From UBA937 sp031549725 (GTDB taxonomy: Bacteria > Spirochaetota > Spirochaetia > Treponematales > Breznakiellaceae): a stretch of 64,000 nt of DNA. The notes beneath the pieces are model-generated. The model did not search any database. It saw nothing but the letters and a program-made list of their open reading frames with translations, and had not been told where the DNA came from. Shown here piece by piece: positions 43,475 to 50,058 of the stretch. Made by a program: the position numbers and the translations under genes. Numbering within the stretch: the stretch's first letter is position 1; each line of letters starts with the position of its first letter. The stretch spans positions 1 to 64,000 of the forward strand of contig JAVBPH010000028.1 of assembly GCA_031549725.1 (NCBI GenBank). Reading direction: 5' to 3'.

Positions 43475-44294
43475 TTATGTCCTCAAAAGTGTTGAATAGG
43501 TACTGGGGGGGGGCATAGTTCATCCATATGCATTCTGTCCGGAGGTTTTGCTTTTCGTCCCGGACTTTTTTTGAAGCTTTATTCCAGTTTGAAAGATGTC
43601 TATTATAGAGGTCATGATCGTATCCTGATATGATGATTTTTGCCTTTGATTCCTTGATGGTGTTAAGCAGTTCTTCATGGTCGGCGTCTTCCATTTCATG
43701 AAAATAGATTTTTCTGTTTTTCCGGGTGGATAGGAGATAGGGCGGATCCAGGTAGATAAGGACATTATCTCGGTTGTATTTTTTTATGAGTTTTGCAGCG
43801 TCAAGATTTTCTATCTGAACTATTCTTCCGCTGGTGCTTTTGAGCCGGGAGGATATCTCCACAATTTTTTCTGGAAGTTTTGTGTGAAAACTGGTGAGGT
43901 TTCCATTGTTTCCGGCAATATTATTCCTGAACCCATTTTTGTCCCTGGGTCTTGCCCCAATGGAAAACCACATGCGGACGATAAAACGCCGTGCCTTTTC
44001 TTCTGGGTTTCCAGATGATTTTGTGGAAAGAATATATTCATCCCGACTCCATGGGGTATTATGGATAAGAAATGCAAGGCGCTCTGGGTTTTCCCGGATC
44101 TGCAGGAAGAGGTTGAACACGTTTCCATCAATATCATTTATGGTTTCTACTACGGACCGGTTTTTCCGGAAAAATACCTGACCACTGCCAAAGAACGGTT
44201 CAAGATAAGTATAATTCTGATAATTGTCGGGAAAATGAGAAATAATCCAGTCGGCGCATTGCTGTTTTGAGCCAGGGTACTTCAATATGGTCAT
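43467..44294 (-). CDS. DNA adenine methylase, Dam / D12 class
   Basis: 275 residues. Motif X/I region LKYPGSKQQCADWI and LEPFFGSGQVFF, catalytic motif IV DPPYLLST, and KIIISGYDHDLYN are all present. It transfers methyl from SAM to N6 of adenine; the recognition site cannot be read from the sequence. Together with the C5 methylase, it gives the phage two kinds of DNA methylation. The stop overlaps the primase start. Confidence 0.9.
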   Translation of the reverse strand: MTILKYPGSKQQCADWIISHFPDNYQNYTYLEPFFGSGQVFFRKNRSVVETINDIDGNVFNLFLQIRENPERLAFLIHNTPWSRDEYILSTKSSGNPEEKARRFIVRMWFSIGARPRDKNGFRNNIAGNNGNLTSFHTKLPEKIVEISSRLKSTSGRIVQIENLDAAKLIKKYNRDNVLIYLDPPYLLSTRKNRKIYFHEMEDADHEELLNTIKESKAKIIISGYDHDLYNRHLSNWNKASKKVRDEKQNLRTECIWMNYAPPQYLFNTFEDINA

Positions 44295-44299
44295 GTTGT

Positions 44300-44482
44300 T
44301 TAGAGAATTAAAATAGAAATAATAAGACCGATAATGACAATCCCCTCAATGATAGTCACCAAACCAAGGATATCCCGTTTGCGGGCGTAACGAAAACAAG
44401 CGGTGCGGAGGGCTTTATTATCCCGGAGGTACTTTGCCTTTTTGTTGAATTTCTTAATTTGTTTCAGGTCTTTCTTGTTCAT
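44300..44482 (-). CDS. Small basic membrane-anchored protein
   Basis: 60 residues: a Lys/Arg-rich N-terminal half (LKQIKKFNKKAKYLRDNKAL) and one C-terminal membrane segment (GLVTIIEGIVIIGLIISILI). It overlaps the upstream gene by 29 bp. No family is recognised; the tail-anchored topology is clear. Confidence 0.55.
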   Translation of the reverse strand: MNKKDLKQIKKFNKKAKYLRDNKALRTACFRYARKRDILGLVTIIEGIVIIGLIISILIL

Positions 44483-44753
44483 CTTCCCCTCCGTTGTCGA
44501 TATGAATAGTGATGCTAATTTTTTCTGATCCTTCTGGAGATTGTTTTATGATTATTTGATCTCCAAATTTCCAGTGATTCAGTACTGTATAGTAAAACTC
44601 AATGGCTCGTTCAAAAAATGTCGAGCTCTCCAGTCCTTTTAACCGGCAAAGGTATAGTATTTCCCGGTACTCCTTCGCGCTTATTTTGGCGGTCACCGTT
44701 ACCGGCTCCAGGTCGGCTTTCTGTTTGTTCTCCTTTATCGTTTCCTTTGACAT
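44454..44753 (-). CDS. Unknown phage protein
   Basis: 99 residues. A basic start leads to VTVTAKISAKEYREILYLCR and GLESSTFFERAIEFYYTVLN, a beta-helix-helix pattern like ribbon-helix-helix DNA binders; SEKISITIHIDNGGEDE ends it. AAGGAG lies upstream. It overlaps the previous gene by 143 bp in another frame, which is unusual in this otherwise tightly abutted operon. Confidence 0.55.
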   Translation of the reverse strand: MSKETIKENKQKADLEPVTVTAKISAKEYREILYLCRLKGLESSTFFERAIEFYYTVLNHWKFGDQIIIKQSPEGSEKISITIHIDNGGEDEQERPETN

Positions 44754-44967
44754 CGATCAGTTCTCCTTTGAATACTTTTTTTACCAGGTGAAGCCCTAGA
44801 TCAATTTCTGTGACAGACTTACTTTTCATGAGCTCTATCTCGTTGGGGCTGTATTTACAGCCGTCTTCGGTATATATCCATCCGCTTCCGTCCTTGATGG
44901 CTATTTCCTGGCCCAGGATTTCACTGTATATGTAGGTCCATCCGGGTTTGCGTTTCTTTTCATCCAT
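44611..44967 (-). CDS. Unknown phage protein with long 3' overlap
   Basis: 118 residues. The first ~75 (PGWTYIYSEILGQEIAIKDG, YSPNEIELMKSKSVTEIDLG, LHLVKKVFKGELIDVK) look like a folded domain. The last ~43 are low-complexity and lie over the next gene, so they may be read-through of an original stop. The start overlaps the parB stop by 8 bp. No family is recognised. Confidence 0.5.
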   Translation of the reverse strand: MDEKKRKPGWTYIYSEILGQEIAIKDGSGWIYTEDGCKYSPNEIELMKSKSVTEIDLGLHLVKKVFKGELIDVKGNDKGEQTESRPGAGNGDRQNKREGVPGNTIPLPVKRTGELDIF

Positions 44968-45865
44968 TTGACTTGTTTTCTATTAATTTAAAAATGGATA
45001 ACTTTAATTCTTCTGTGGCTTCGATTTTTGCTTTGAGCGATACGCCCATATAATTAGTGGCCGCTTCCGTCAACTGGTCATTACATTTTTGAATGTAGTT
45101 TTCAAAAATAGGAATTATTTCTTCGGAGATAATCTTTTTTTTATATTGCTCAAGGGTTTGGAAAAGAGCGGGAAAATTTTCTTTATGAATGGTGAGTGGT
45201 TTTGCTTCTTTTGAATTTTGTTTTTTCTGTTGAACCGTTCTCTTATATTTTCGCATAACCCCGGTGGCTGCTTTTACCGTTCCTCCCTGGTCCTTTGTTT
45301 CTGCCACTGCTGCGGGCTGTTGTTCTGCAGGAATGGCCCGGAGCTGGCTTGCCGCCTTGGGAGTGATCCCGGTGGTGTTGATGCCTGCCGCTTCAGCAGT
45401 TTCAAGGACTTCGATACCGGCACATACATCGGAAACCCATTGTTTTGATTTATTGAGTTCCCGGCCTATTTCAACCTGGGGCATTCCCCGGCCAAGCATC
45501 TTTTTTATTCCGGCCCGGAGTTCTTCCTGGTCAAGATCGTTCCTCTGAATGTTTTCTACCAATTGGAGAATTTCCCGGTCGCCGGATTTTATCTTTGCTT
45601 CGATCATAGAGAAATCTTCCCCCTGGTCCCGGAGCAGTTTGATTGCATGAAAACGGCGGTATCCGGCGATGAGTTCAAAGGATGGGAGTCCGTCGGTGTC
45701 ATTTCCGAGGGGGCGGACTAGAACTGCCTGGAGCTGGCCTTTTGTTTTGATGGACTCGGCCAATTCTTCTATGTTTTGATAGTTTTTTCGGATATTATCC
45801 GCAAGGACTATCTGGTCGATACTAATTTTTACGGTGGTCTCGGTATTGTTCATGAGTTTAGCCAT
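44960..45865 (-). CDS. parB: ParB-like partition protein
   Basis: 301 residues from the ATG at 45865, with GGAGG at good spacing inside the parA end. It has a ParB/Srx N-terminal domain (DQIVLADNIRKNYQNIEELA, LIAGYRRFHAIKLL: the ELIAGYRR box, then ENIQRNDLDQEEL). A KorB-type HTH follows (GMPQVEIGRELNKSKQWVSD). The C-terminal part is helical. It should bind parS and stimulate ParA; it also hydrolyses CTP in the family. It overlaps parA by 8 bp. Confidence 0.88.
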   Translation of the reverse strand: MAKLMNNTETTVKISIDQIVLADNIRKNYQNIEELAESIKTKGQLQAVLVRPLGNDTDGLPSFELIAGYRRFHAIKLLRDQGEDFSMIEAKIKSGDREILQLVENIQRNDLDQEELRAGIKKMLGRGMPQVEIGRELNKSKQWVSDVCAGIEVLETAEAAGINTTGITPKAASQLRAIPAEQQPAAVAETKDQGGTVKAATGVMRKYKRTVQQKKQNSKEAKPLTIHKENFPALFQTLEQYKKKIISEEIIPIFENYIQKCNDQLTEAATNYMGVSLKAKIEATEELKLSIFKLIENKSNG

Positions 45866-46562
45866 GGAAGTGTCCTCCGGTGATGAAATCAACGTATTTT
45901 TCAAGCCGTTTTTTTACACTGGGATGAATCGTATAGTTAATGTCGGCGGTGAGACGTTTGAGGGATTGGATGTAAGGAATAGGCTCGGGGACAATGAATT
46001 TCGGAAAGCTTGTGTTATAACTTAGTTGGGCGTTTTCATCACGGTTTTTTTTACTGAAGGCATTTATGACGATGAAAATTTCAATATCAAGATAACATTG
46101 TCCCAGGGTCTGCATATACAGTTCGGTGGCGGCAAAATCGAGCTTTGAACAGGATCCGGGAATGACCACGGTATCGGCGGCAAAAACGGCGTTCCGGGTA
46201 TGGGATCCCCAATAGCCAGGAGGGTCTATGATGATGAAATCGTATTTTTCGTGGAGACCATGCTTGCGGATCTGGGCACGGAGCTGGGTATCCATGACAT
46301 TGCTAAGCTGGACAATGTTGAGGTGGGACGGGATAATATCGATGTTTTCATTCACCTTGGCGATGCCCGGTTCGCCTCCCTGCAGGAAGTCCATGGTGGT
46401 TTTATACTGGAATAGCCGATCATAAACCATGCTGATGGAACAGTTTGAGTCCAAATCTATAATTAGGATTTTATACCCCCGACCGGCGAGGAGGTTGACC
46501 AGCAATATGTTGAGGGTGGTTTTTCCGGTACCACCTTTCCATGATGATGTGGTAATAATCAT
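45858..46562 (-). CDS. parA: ParA-type partition ATPase
   Basis: 234 residues. The deviant Walker A WKGGTGKTT at the N-terminus, IIDLDSNCS, and the Walker B DFIIIDPPGYWGS are those of ParA/Soj proteins. There is no N-terminal DNA-binding extension (type Ib-like). With ParB it would position or partition low-copy DNA, which implies an extrachromosomal stage. It overlaps the small gene upstream by 4 bp. Confidence 0.9.
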   Translation of the reverse strand: MIITTSSWKGGTGKTTLNILLVNLLAGRGYKILIIDLDSNCSISMVYDRLFQYKTTMDFLQGGEPGIAKVNENIDIIPSHLNIVQLSNVMDTQLRAQIRKHGLHEKYDFIIIDPPGYWGSHTRNAVFAADTVVIPGSCSKLDFAATELYMQTLGQCYLDIEIFIVINAFSKKNRDENAQLSYNTSFPKFIVPEPIPYIQSLKRLTADINYTIHPSVKKRLEKYVDFITGGHFHG

Positions 46563-46741
46563 AATTGATCCTTCTTTGGGGAAATGGAAAAAAGGCTTTT
46601 GTGAAATTGCTTGATTTGTCTGTCTGTTTTTTTCTGTTGATCTTTTGAGGCTCTGCTTATATTTTGTAATGTTTTAAGTGATTTGATTATTTCAGAAGAA
46701 ATATTGTCTTTTATTGTGAGTATTATTTGTATATTTTTCAT
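46559..46741 (-). CDS. Small orphan protein, copy 2 of a duplicated phage gene
   Basis: 60 residues, related along its first ~45 to the product at 17294-17446 (here MKNIQIILTIKDNISSEIIK). Both genes are preceded by AAAAGGATCCAT. This copy has a longer basic C-terminus. It is coupled to parA (4-bp overlap) and to the upstream gene (4 bp), so it is probably expressed early, whereas the other copy is on the late strand. Function unknown. Confidence 0.65.
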   Translation of the reverse strand: MKNIQIILTIKDNISSEIIKSLKTLQNISRASKDQQKKTDRQIKQFHKSLFSISPKKDQL

Positions 46742-46968
46742 GATGGATCCTTTTGTGCCGATGATTCCGGGAAATCAAGAAAACTGTATGGCTGGTCTTT
46801 TTTCAGTTGCTGAAACTTTTTTATAAAGGCATCATATTCTTCCCGTGTACATTTAATACAAACATTTTCTCCATTTGCTTTTGATACCCGCATATATGTA
46901 GGAATCCATTCAATGAACGTGATTGAAGAAATGTCTTCATCTCGTATGTAGCTGCCATTAAAAAACAT
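46738..46968 (-). CDS. Unknown small phage protein
   Basis: 76 residues. IRDEDISSITFIEWIPTYMR and VSKANGENVCIKCTREEYDA suggest a small beta-rich domain followed by a helix (FIKKFQQLKK). It starts 11 bp downstream of the ssb stop with a good Shine-Dalgarno (GAGG). No family is recognised. Confidence 0.55.
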   Translation of the reverse strand: MFFNGSYIRDEDISSITFIEWIPTYMRVSKANGENVCIKCTREEYDAFIKKFQQLKKDQPYSFLDFPESSAQKDPS

Positions 46969-46979
46969 TTTTTCTCCTC

Positions 46980-47366
46980 TTAAAATGAAACATCATCTGC
47001 TGGCGGTTCCTGGTCAGGCTGCTGTTCTTTCTGTCCGCGCGGATCCCGGAGCAGGTTGATATGTTCAACAACGATGCGAATCCGGGCGTTAGTATTTCCT
47101 GCCGAATCGATCCAGCGTTCCTGGTGTAGCCGTCCGGAGATGCCAACTTCTTTTCCTTTGGTGAGGTGTTTTTGCATAGATTCTCCATATTTACCCCAGA
47201 TAATGCAATCAAAGAAATTGGCGTAGGAATCCCATTGATCATCCTTCTTCCGGCTTTCGTTGTTGGCCAAAGAAAAGGACGTTACTGCCGTTCCGCCATT
47301 GGTGTATTTCAAAAAGGCGTTCGAAGTAAGCCGTCCAATCATGTTTACGGAATTGAGATCGTTCAT
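46980..47366 (-). CDS. ssb: Single-stranded DNA-binding protein
   Basis: 128 residues. An OB-fold with NSVNMIGRLTSNAFLKYTNG, TAVTSFSLANNE, ANFFDCIIWGKYGESMQKHL and GKEVGISGRLHQERW matches the bacterial SSB family. The C-terminal tail is short, Gln/Pro-rich and acidic (EPPADDVSF), a variant of the usual DDDIPF tip. It protects single strands during phage replication. Confidence 0.92.
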   Translation of the reverse strand: MNDLNSVNMIGRLTSNAFLKYTNGGTAVTSFSLANNESRKKDDQWDSYANFFDCIIWGKYGESMQKHLTKGKEVGISGRLHQERWIDSAGNTNARIRIVVEHINLLRDPRGQKEQQPDQEPPADDVSF

Positions 47367-47377
47367 AGATGCCTTCC

Positions 47378-47695
47378 TTATAGATTTTTCCAGCCCTTTC
47401 GTTGTGCATACATATTAAGGTCTGTTTGAGCCTCATCAAATTGCTTTCTTTCTGGAAGTGCTTTTGTTTTAACCCTATGGATCCCATTCCAAACAGTTTT
47501 TTTCCTAACGGTGAACCAGGTTTTATTATCTGATGCTATACCGTTTGAAATAAAAACGGGAAAATTGTTTTCATCAATAAAAGTCAAAACAAAATCACAA
47601 ATAGTTTCCTTTTTATTTTGCGGTCCGCCTGACGGGCAAATTTGATTTGAAGGATTATTAATATTTGGACACATACAGCATCTTACTGTTCTCAT
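47378..47695 (-). CDS. Unknown phage protein with N-terminal cysteine cluster
   Basis: 105 residues. The first 33 carry five cysteines (VRCCMCPNI, ICPSGG, TICDFVL), a likely zinc site. Beta-rich NNFPVFISNGIASDNKTWFT and a basic helical end follow. It overlaps the upstream gene by 4 bp and lies 11 bp before ssb. No family is recognised. Confidence 0.5.
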   Translation of the reverse strand: MRTVRCCMCPNINNPSNQICPSGGPQNKKETICDFVLTFIDENNFPVFISNGIASDNKTWFTVRKKTVWNGIHRVKTKALPERKQFDEAQTDLNMYAQRKGWKNL

Positions 47696-48051
47696 GCGGC
47701 TATCTCCTTGAATTTTTCGGGTATGCTTGCCTTGTATTTCTGGGCGTATTCCCAGAGCTTTTCATCGGTGATAAAAAGCCATTCTAGTATTTTGTCCCGG
47801 TGCCAGCATTTCCTGCCATGGACATATTTATAATTAAGACCGCAGCAGGGCTGGTAATAATAGCGGGTTTTTATCGTATCCAGGGATCCTCCCCCTTTAA
47901 GGGATGCGGCTAAATCAATATTGATCCATTCGGGGAGTTCTTTGAGGAGTTTTTGGCGCTCATCATCAATTTCCCTTTGTGATATTTGCTGGTTGAGCAG
48001 GGATAGTTCCAGTTTTATTCCCTGGATTATTGTTTTCTCTTCTGCATTCAT
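47692..48051 (-). CDS. Unknown phage protein, possible DNA-binding
   Basis: 119 residues from the ATG at 48051 (GGAG upstream; ATGA overlap with the previous stop). An N-terminal coiled coil (KLELSLLNQQISQREIDDER) is followed by INIDLAASLKGGGSLDTIKT and RKCWHRDKILEWLFI. The latter resembles the winged-helix order of excisionase-like proteins. Excisionase is one possibility; the evidence is weak. Confidence 0.5.
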   Translation of the reverse strand: MNAEEKTIIQGIKLELSLLNQQISQREIDDERQKLLKELPEWINIDLAASLKGGGSLDTIKTRYYYQPCCGLNYKYVHGRKCWHRDKILEWLFITDEKLWEYAQKYKASIPEKFKEIAA

Positions 48052-48323
48052 AGGTTCTCCAAATATTCCGGATGTTTGGAAATCCATGTTTCGAGGACAA
48101 CATGATGCTTTTTAATTATGCAGGGTGCCCCGGTTAATATTTTCATGCGTTTCCAAAAATGAACGTGGCTGATTCCTGCATTAGTCGCAGCTGAAAACAT
48201 AGATTCATAGCGATTCCCATCAACATAAACCGGCATTCCTTTGTAAATACTCTTTTGCTTTCTGGGAGTTCCATTGATATAATCTTCCTTTATTTTTTCT
48301 TTGATTTTTACTTCATCGATCAT
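48048..48323 (-). CDS. Unknown phage protein
   Basis: 91 residues. YKGMPVYVDGNRYESMFSAA and NAGISHVHFWKRMKILTG resemble the small NUMOD-like helix-turn-helix units of homing endonucleases and their relatives, but no nuclease domain is attached. The coupling by ATGA to the next gene supports expression. Confidence 0.5.
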   Translation of the reverse strand: MIDEVKIKEKIKEDYINGTPRKQKSIYKGMPVYVDGNRYESMFSAATNAGISHVHFWKRMKILTGAPCIIKKHHVVLETWISKHPEYLENL

Positions 48324-48325
48324 AC

Positions 48326-48523
48326 TTAGCCTTCTTCGACTTGTTCTGTTATGGAATTATTTAAAGTACTTTTTATACTGACAATAATTTCCATTTCGGT
48401 ATGGGAGATATGGGCTTCGGTTATTTCAATGATGGCTGACTTGGTATTGAAGATATTTTTGTTGTTTTCAACAATGCTGCAGAAGTGTTTCATTAATTCC
48501 TGGTTTTTGTTAAATCCATTCAT
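48326..48523 (-). CDS. Small phage protein, tandem paralogue B
   Basis: 65 residues. It aligns with the preceding 59-residue gene: NNKNIFNTKSAIIEITEAHI here against NSKNSLAAHSAAIEISKANM there, followed by MEIIVSIK against LEVTINIK. The two adjacent genes overlap by ATGA and arose by tandem duplication. An N-terminal helix and a C-terminal beta hairpin are predicted. Function unknown. Confidence 0.6.
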   Translation of the reverse strand: MNGFNKNQELMKHFCSIVENNKNIFNTKSAIIEITEAHISHTEMEIIVSIKSTLNNSITEQVEEG

Positions 48524-48699
48524 TTTGACGCTCCTTTTGCGGAATCTTTTATATTGATGGTTACTTCCAGACCGACATGGGTCATGTTTGCTTTTGATAT
48601 TTCTATAGCGGCCGAATGTGCGGCAAGACTATTTTTGCTGTTTCCAATGACCTTACAAAGGCCATTGAGCATTTTTACACTTTCTTGTATTTCACCCAT
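48520..48699 (-). CDS. Small phage protein, tandem paralogue A
   Basis: 59 residues (starts MGEIQESVKMLNGLCKVIGN, ends KGASK). It is supported by homology to the next gene, by the 8-bp overlap with the zinc-ribbon gene upstream and by the ATGA overlap downstream. Function unknown. Confidence 0.6.
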   Translation of the reverse strand: MGEIQESVKMLNGLCKVIGNSKNSLAAHSAAIEISKANMTHVGLEVTINIKDSAKGASK

Positions 48700-48916
48700 G
48701 GCTGGTTCCTTGCTGAATATGGCGGTTATAATTCCTGCAGGCAGGGCATAGAATATACGTTGATGGTATCGGTATGGTTCCGCAGCGGGGGCAGAAGCCG
48801 TTCTGTTTTCTGCGACGGTATTGCTGTTTTCGGTTCCGGTTTATTTCTTCCTGGTGGGCATAATAAAACCGGCGCTGGCGGATCCGGGCGGATTCCCTGA
48901 TGTATTCGCTATTCAT
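48692..48916 (-). CDS. Small zinc-ribbon, Arg-rich phage protein
   Basis: 74 residues. An Arg/Gln-rich helix (SARIRQRRFYYAHQEEINRN) precedes CPRCG and CPAC, a four-cysteine ribbon. It is a likely nucleic-acid binder. It overlaps both neighbours by 4 and 8 bp. No named family is recognised. Confidence 0.55.
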   Translation of the reverse strand: MNSEYIRESARIRQRRFYYAHQEEINRNRKQQYRRRKQNGFCPRCGTIPIPSTYILCPACRNYNRHIQQGTSHG

Positions 48917-49209
48917 GGATTTCTTCCGCGTTTTCTTGAGGAAAAAAAAGACTGGCTTCCAATCATTACAGGAAGATATTCCTCTGTGGCTAAAATTTTT
49001 ATTGCAGCTTTGATCGATTCCATTTCTTTTTCAGCTGATGTAATCAGCGTATTAAGATTTTCTTTTGTTTTTTCAAGATCTATTGGATTATCAAAGACAG
49101 TAATAACCTCATCTAATAAGCAGCTTTCATACATGGTTTTTTGTTTTTCGCATCTTCTATATTCAGATTCAAGAAGGCAAATAGGTTTAAATAAACTAGT
49201 TTGCTGCAT
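48913..49209 (-). CDS. Unknown coiled-coil phage protein
   Basis: 98 residues, largely helical (LLESEYRRCEKQKTMYESCL; LEKTKENLNTLITSAEKEME), ending SSRKRGRNP. It lies early in the leftward operon, 2 bp after the first gene. No family is recognised. Confidence 0.5.
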   Translation of the reverse strand: MQQTSLFKPICLLESEYRRCEKQKTMYESCLLDEVITVFDNPIDLEKTKENLNTLITSAEKEMESIKAAIKILATEEYLPVMIGSQSFFSSRKRGRNP

Positions 49210-49211
49210 GT

Positions 49212-49400
49212 CTAGCCTGCGACTTTTGTTGATCCGTTAAAAAGTGGTGCATCGAGTCCAACTAATCCGTAATCCTCTTTCAGGGCTTCTTGGGCACGGA
49301 GCATGGCTTCAGCCTGGGCTATAAGCATTTCCCGGCATTTGGGACTTTCCAGCTTCCGGGCCGCTGTCAGGAGCCGTTTGTCTTCATCGGTTATTTTCAT
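49212..49400 (-). CDS. First gene of the leftward early operon, small helical protein
   Basis: 62 residues from the ATG at 49400 (GGAGG, 5 nt spacing). ITDEDKRLLTAARKLESPKC and REMLIAQAEAMLRAQEALKE are helical. Being first behind the repressed promoter, it may be a regulator or host-takeover factor; the sequence does not say. Confidence 0.55.
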   Translation of the reverse strand: MKITDEDKRLLTAARKLESPKCREMLIAQAEAMLRAQEALKEDYGLVGLDAPLFNGSTKVAG

Positions 49401-49428
49401 ATGTCCTCCCTTGATATTCATAATTCAT

Positions 49429-49457
49429 ATATTATTATTCAATATTCATATTGTCAA
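49429..49457 (-). promoter_or_regulatory. Leftward early promoter PL
   Basis: On the minus strand TTGACA (49457-49452), 17-bp spacer, TAATAT (49434-49429): close to sigma70 consensus. It faces the early operon and lies among TTCATA repeats, so it is probably repressed by the HTH protein at 49525. Confidence 0.8.
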
Positions 49458-49464
49458 GTAGAAA

Positions 49465-49481
49465 TTATGAATAATTCATAA
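49465..49481. promoter_or_regulatory. Repressor operator palindrome and related half-sites
   Basis: TTATGAA-TAA-TTCATAA is a perfect 7-3-7 inverted repeat. Related TTCATA half-sites occur at about 49417, 49424, 49445 and 49498, on both sides between PL and the repressor gene. This is the layout of a lambdoid-type switch. Confidence 0.65.
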
Positions 49482-49488
49482 AATTATC

Positions 49489-49517
49489 TTGCGTTTATTC
49501 ATAAATCAAGGTATTGT
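49489..49517 (+). promoter_or_regulatory. Repressor promoter
   Basis: TTGCGT (49489-49494), 17-bp spacer, TATTGT (49512-49517). The predicted +1 is 49524, next to the repressor ATG (49525), so the transcript may be leaderless like lambda cI from PRM. Confidence 0.6.
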
Positions 49518-49524
49518 AAAATGT

Positions 49525-49920
49525 ATGGAAATACACAAAAGAATAATTGAAGTTCGCAAGCATTCTGGACTTAATCAGGCTGATTTTGCAAAAAAATTGA
49601 ATTTAACACAGTCTTTGATATCCCGATTGGAATCTGGGAAAACTCCCATTATTGAGCAAAATATTAAACTTATTAGCCTAACCTTTGGAGTACGGGAAGA
49701 ATGGCTTCGATCCGGAGAAGGGGAGATGGAGAATAATGAGGCTCTGCTATCTGATTATGAAAAGAGGCTTCTCGGGTTATTCGGAGCATTATCCCCCAGG
49801 GCCAGAAAAATGCTTATCGAATATGCCGAAAAGCTAGGAGCGGACGAAGCGGCCCTGCGAGGGGAAGTAGAAGATGAAAAAGGGGAACCGAATACGGGTC
49901 GGAATATAGAGGTAGGCTGA
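49525..49920 (+). CDS. Phage repressor, XRE-type HTH
   Basis: 131 residues. KRIIEVRKHSGLNQADFAKK and LNLTQSLISRLESGK form an XRE/cI-type helix-turn-helix. The C-terminal half is short and helical (EKRLLGLFGALSPRARKMLI) and lacks the Ser/Lys autoprotease of LexA-like repressors, so induction may rely on an antirepressor such as the AntA-like gene that follows. It is divergent from the early operon. A longer start (49489) would cover its promoter and is unlikely. Confidence 0.82.
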   Translation: MEIHKRIIEVRKHSGLNQADFAKKLNLTQSLISRLESGKTPIIEQNIKLISLTFGVREEWLRSGEGEMENNEALLSDYEKRLLGLFGALSPRARKMLIEYAEKLGADEAALRGEVEDEKGEPNTGRNIEVG

Positions 49921-50058
49921 CCCAGGAAGGGGTTATTTATGTTCCCACTTGGGTATGGCAAGAATAAATGTATGATTTTTATCATTTTCGGATTTTTTTG
50001 ATTGTTATTAAGTCCCAGTCGCCAAATTTGGTGAATCAAAATTGAAAAGGAGTGTTTT

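Noticed and set aside
46958..47242. 94-codon frame overlapping ssb
   Set aside because: It is out of frame with the clear SSB and lacks a Shine-Dalgarno.
49921..50058. 20-codon open frame between repressor and antirepressor (start near 49939)
   Set aside because: Too short and without supporting homology, although an upstream purine stretch exists.
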